From the NCBI GenBank assembly GCA_041688215.1, contig JBDNIO010000179.1, positions 1 through 9,096 of the forward strand: a stretch of DNA of 9,096 nt, given 5' to 3'. Source of the DNA: JBDNIO01 sp041688215 (GTDB taxonomy: Bacteria > Pseudomonadota > Gammaproteobacteria > Nevskiales > Salinisphaeraceae). The notes under the pieces are model-generated. The model made no database searches and was not told the DNA's origin. It saw only the letters and a list, made by a program, of their open reading frames with translations. This document shows positions 7,534-9,096 of the stretch, in pieces (position 1 is the stretch's first letter; every line of letters starts with the position of its first letter). The translations under genes were made by a program, and so were the position numbers.

Positions 7534-7862
7534 GCCTGGGAGGTTTCCTCTTGCACCCAACTCAAATAGCCGGGTAACCCTTGAGTGACTGGGACTGCGA
7601 TGATTTCGGGAAGTTCGTCCGGGTGCGCGGCCAGCACGGCGTCGCGCAGGCCGGGAAACGCTGTTTCGGTGGTCTTGATCATGAGCAATACCTCGTCATC
7701 GGTCTCGATTTTGTTGTCCCATCTATATACAGAGACCAGATTTGGCACGATATTCACGCAGGCGGCGTGGTGTTTTTCCACCAGATCGCGGGCAATCTGG
7801 CCGGCGATTGTCTTGTCCGGGCAGGTGACGTAAGTCATAAGTACTTGATTGGGCATGTTCAT
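7530..7862 (-). CDS. cutA: Divalent-cation tolerance protein CutA
   Basis: CutA1 is a small trimeric protein associated with tolerance to copper and other divalent metals; its precise biochemical role is unsettled. The frame gives 110 residues, close to the E. coli protein (112). Family motifs are present: VLMTYVTCPD near the start, HHAACVNIVP (31–40), SVYRWDNKIETDDEVLLMIKT (44–64), and HPDELPEIIAVPVTQGLPGYLSWV toward the end. The open frame extends to 7919, but family conservation starts only near MNMPNQVLMTYVT. ATG 7862 and ATG 7856 are both possible; neither has a strong ribosome binding site. The stop overlaps the dsbD start by three bases. It is the first gene of the minus-strand block, and its promoter should lie in the gap shared with the divergent peroxiredoxin gene. 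Confidence 0.94.
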   Translation of the reverse strand: MNMPNQVLMTYVTCPDKTIAGQIARDLVEKHHAACVNIVPNLVSVYRWDNKIETDDEVLLMIKTTETAFPGLRDAVLAAHPDELPEIIAVPVTQGLPGYLSWVQEETSQA

Positions 7863-8056
7863 TAATCGTGTTGAAGTGCGCGATTGTGAGTGATGTTGCG
7901 GGCGATGATACGGTTGCATCGATTAAAAATCATCTTCACGGATCAATTTTTTAGTCCAAATGGTTCATGTACTGCGTATTTATTATTTATTCGTCTTTGT
8001 ATGGCCTGTTAAGATGGTGCCCGAATCACCAACTACCAGATTAGGAGAATGCTCCA
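7863..8056. promoter_or_regulatory. Divergent promoter region between cutA and the peroxiredoxin gene
   Basis: This 194-base AT-rich gap must hold promoters for both directions. On the plus strand, TAAGAT (8010–8015) is a fair −10 box about 40 bases before the gene, but no good −35 stands in front of it. On the minus strand, TTGATC (complement of 7941–7946) or TTGGAC (complement of 7954–7959) could be a −35, with TAATCG near 7920–7925 as a weak −10. I saw no clear OxyR-, Fur- or metal-regulator-type inverted repeat. Confidence 0.45.
8043..8056 (+). promoter_or_regulatory. Ribosome binding site of the peroxiredoxin gene, inside a small hairpin
   Basis: AGGAG (8043–8047) lies nine bases before ATG 8057 and fixes the start. 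The same bases form a four-pair stem, GGAG 8044–8047 with CTCC 8052–8055 and loop AATG. An upstream ATG at 8049 opens a three-codon frame (ATG CTC CAA TGA) whose stop overlaps the true start, but it sits only one base from the binding site, so it is probably not translated. Confidence 0.7.
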
Positions 8057-8692
8057 ATGACACTTCGACTAGGCGATACCGCTCCCGATTTCGAGGCGGA
8101 TACAACAGAAGGCAAAATCAACTTTCACGAATGGGCCGGCGACCAGTGGGTCGTGCTGTATTCCCATCCGGCGGATTTCACCCCGGTGTGCACCACCGAA
8201 CTGGGCGAGACTGCGCGCCTGAAAGACGAGTTCGACAAGCGCAACGCCAAGGCGATTGTGGTTTCGGTTGATTCGGTTGAGGACCACAAGGCCTGGTCGG
8301 GCGACATCGAGGAAACCCAGGGCCACGCGGTGAATTTCCCCATCATCGGCGATCAGGACCGCAAGGTTTCCGAACTCTACGATATGATCCACCCGGGCGA
8401 AGGCGACACCTCCACCGTGCGGTCGGTATTCGTGATCGACCCGAACAGGAAAGTGCGCATGACGCTGACCTACCCGAAAAGCGCTGGCCGCAATTTCGCG
8501 GAAATCCTGCGCGTGATCGACTCCATCCAGCTCACCGACGGTTACAAAGTAGCGACCCCGGTGAACTGGCAGAATGGCGACGATGTACTCATCGTGCCGA
8601 CCCTGTCCGACGAAGACGCCAAACAGCACTTTCCGGACGGTTGGAAAACGCTCAAGCCTTACTTGCGTGTGACCAAACAGCCAAACAAGTAA
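8057..8692 (+). CDS. 1-Cys peroxiredoxin (Prx6/AhpC-TSA family)
   Basis: The 211-residue protein is a cytoplasmic thiol peroxidase that reduces hydrogen peroxide and organic hydroperoxides. The peroxidatic site is SHPADFTPVCTTELG (36–50) with C45 and the supporting P38, T42 and H37. The catalytic arginine is in TVRSVFVIDPN. C45 is the only cysteine in the whole protein, which together with PVCTTE and the long C-terminal dimerisation region (from about 155, ATPVNWQNGDDVLIVPTLSD) marks it as Prx6-type rather than a 2-Cys AhpC. Its reductant is therefore an external thiol such as glutathione or a thioredoxin-like protein, not a resolving cysteine of its own. Length fits bacterial Prx6 proteins (about 210–220). 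It is divergent from cutA and monocistronic; the first intrinsic terminator is about 155 bases downstream. Confidence 0.96.
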   Translation: MTLRLGDTAPDFEADTTEGKINFHEWAGDQWVVLYSHPADFTPVCTTELGETARLKDEFDKRNAKAIVVSVDSVEDHKAWSGDIEETQGHAVNFPIIGDQDRKVSELYDMIHPGEGDTSTVRSVFVIDPNRKVRMTLTYPKSAGRNFAEILRVIDSIQLTDGYKVATPVNWQNGDDVLIVPTLSDEDAKQHFPDGWKTLKPYLRVTKQPNK

Positions 8693-8734
8693 CTGATTTT
8701 TAGCGTAGCGAAGCGCAGCATAAAAATCAGTTAC
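8689..8734. repeat. Palindrome 1: 14-base perfect inverted repeat at the peroxiredoxin stop
   Basis: The arms GTAACTGATTTTTA (8689–8702) and TAAAAATCAGTTAC (8721–8734) pair perfectly. The left arm includes the stop codon TAA 8690–8692. The 18-base centre contains a smaller stem, GCGT 8703–8706 with GCGC 8713–8716. No T-run follows on either strand, so it is not a standard terminator; it could protect the 3' end of the mRNA or be a dispersed repeat. Confidence 0.85.
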
Positions 8735-8764
8735 CCCGGACACGGCGCAGCTGCGATCCGGGGT
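8733..8764. repeat. Palindrome 2: GC-rich inverted repeat
   Basis: The arms ACCCCGGA (8733–8740) and TCCGGGGT (8757–8764) pair perfectly, and the centre holds a second palindrome, CGCAGCTGCG (8746–8755). It shares bases 8733–8734 with palindrome 1, so only one of the two stems can form fully at a time. Its make-up is like short extragenic palindromes dispersed in proteobacterial genomes. Confidence 0.82.
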
Positions 8765-8803
8765 CTCGACCAGTTGGCGGTATCCTTGCCAAGTGTCGCC
8801 TGG

Positions 8804-8836
8804 ATTCCGGATAACCGCATTCGCGGTTTCCGGAAT
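8804..8836. repeat. Palindrome 3: near-perfect 33-base hairpin
   Basis: The outer arms ATTCCGGA (8804–8811) and TCCGGAAT (8829–8836) enclose inner arms AACCGC (8813–8818) and GCGGTT (8823–8828) with loop ATTC and a single bulged T at 8812. The flanks TGG… and …GACG resemble the widespread 'ctGGATTCC…GGAATGACg' class of dispersed extragenic hairpins. No T-run follows. Confidence 0.85.
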
Positions 8837-8847
8837 GACGAATCGGG

Positions 8848-8872
8848 GTGCGGGTTAACCGCGCGCTTTTTT
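8848..8872 (+). terminator. Intrinsic terminator downstream of the peroxiredoxin gene
   Basis: A six-pair stem, GTGCGG (8848–8853) with CCGCGC (8859–8864, one G·T pair), loop GTTAA, is followed two bases later by six T (8867–8872). It is the only hairpin with a T-run in this gap and probably ends the peroxiredoxin transcript. The group II intron begins two bases after the T-run. Confidence 0.8.
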
Positions 8873-8874
8873 AT

Positions 8875-9096
8875 GTGCGCCCAGTATGGGCGCACTCTTG
8901 GAGGTGTAAGTCCTCCCGTGAGCTGATCACAGCGAGCGCAGTGAAACGCAACTGTGGAAGGGTGACCGACCGTGGGAAGGAAGCGTGAATCGAAACTGCG
9001 AGCCGATGAACAAGAATCGGATACAAGGCGTTGCCAAGCAAGGCGAGCGGGCATGAAACCGCGAAGCTTTTGTGATCAAGGCGTGGCGGCGTAGAT
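8875..9096 (+). mobile_element. 5' part of a group II intron, bacterial class IIC (partial, runs off right edge)
   Basis: The intron starts GTGCG (8875–8879), matching the group II 5' consensus GTGYG. The first stem pairs GTGCGCCC (8875–8882) with GGGCGCAC (8888–8895) around loop AGTAT. A second, GGAGG (8900–8904) with CCTCC (8912–8916), has the loop TGTAAGT. Then come GGAAGGGTGACCGACCGTGG (8957 onward) and GGAAGGAAGCG, the pattern of domain I in class IIC introns such as that of Oceanobacillus iheyensis, recalled from memory. The preceding exon reads TTTTTTAT, directly after a terminator hairpin on the same strand, which is the known insertion preference of class IIC. The intron-encoded reverse transcriptase and domains V–VI would lie beyond 9096, so completeness and activity cannot be judged. 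Confidence 0.88.

Noticed and set aside
1894..7862. The whole minus-strand block as a new functional system
   Set aside because: Seven of its eight genes are well-known housekeeping or redox genes in a conserved gammaproteobacterial order; only the terminal TPR gene is unfamiliar.
8069..8743. Minus-strand open frame (224 codons) opposite the peroxiredoxin gene
   Set aside because: It mirrors the peroxiredoxin codons, shows no recognisable motif, and begins inside palindrome 2; the plus-strand gene has all the family residues and a ribosome binding site.
8689..8872. Palindrome cluster as a CRISPR array or integron attachment site
   Set aside because: The units differ in sequence, length and spacing, with no constant direct repeat; the motifs of attC sites were not seen and no integrase or cas gene lies in the window.
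8731..9054. Minus-strand open frame across the palindromes and intron
   Set aside because: It runs through the terminator and the structured 5' end of the group II intron, which explain this sequence better.

Overview
The window looks like a chromosomal segment of a gammaproteobacterium, moderately GC-rich. This rests on gene content and order: cutA, dsbD, a TlpA-like thioredoxin, aroQ, accB, accC and prmA. The stretch dsbD–aroQ–accB–accC–prmA is a conserved neighbourhood in Pseudomonas and other Gammaproteobacteria. I cannot place it to order or genus from the sequence alone.

Layout, left to right. Bases 1–128 (+ strand) are the last 41 codons of an IS4-type transposase that enters from outside the window. 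Bases 260–1901 (− strand) hold a gene for an exported, TPR-like, coiled-coil-rich protein. It is broken into three reading frames by two apparent single-base losses, one of them in a run of ten G. Bases 1894–7862 (− strand) are one tightly packed block, transcribed cutA > dsbD > tlpA-like > aroQ > accB > accC > prmA > TPR gene. Most neighbours overlap or lie within about 40 bases. The only larger gap is 133 bases before aroQ, where a second promoter may lie. Divergently, at 8057–8692 (+ strand), is a 1-Cys peroxiredoxin with a good ribosome binding site.

After the peroxiredoxin come about 180 bases without a gene, holding three different, nearly perfect palindromes in a row and then an intrinsic terminator. 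Immediately after its T-run, at 8875, begins a group II intron of the bacterial IIC type, which runs off the right edge.

The genes fall into two functional sets. CutA, DsbD, the TlpA-like protein and the peroxiredoxin concern metal tolerance, periplasmic thiol reduction and peroxide removal. AroQ, AccB, AccC and PrmA are housekeeping: the shikimate pathway, the first step of fatty acid synthesis, and methylation of ribosomal protein L11. I found no new multi-gene system. The unusual parts are the two edges: the damaged TPR gene next to an IS remnant, and the palindrome cluster–terminator–intron junction.
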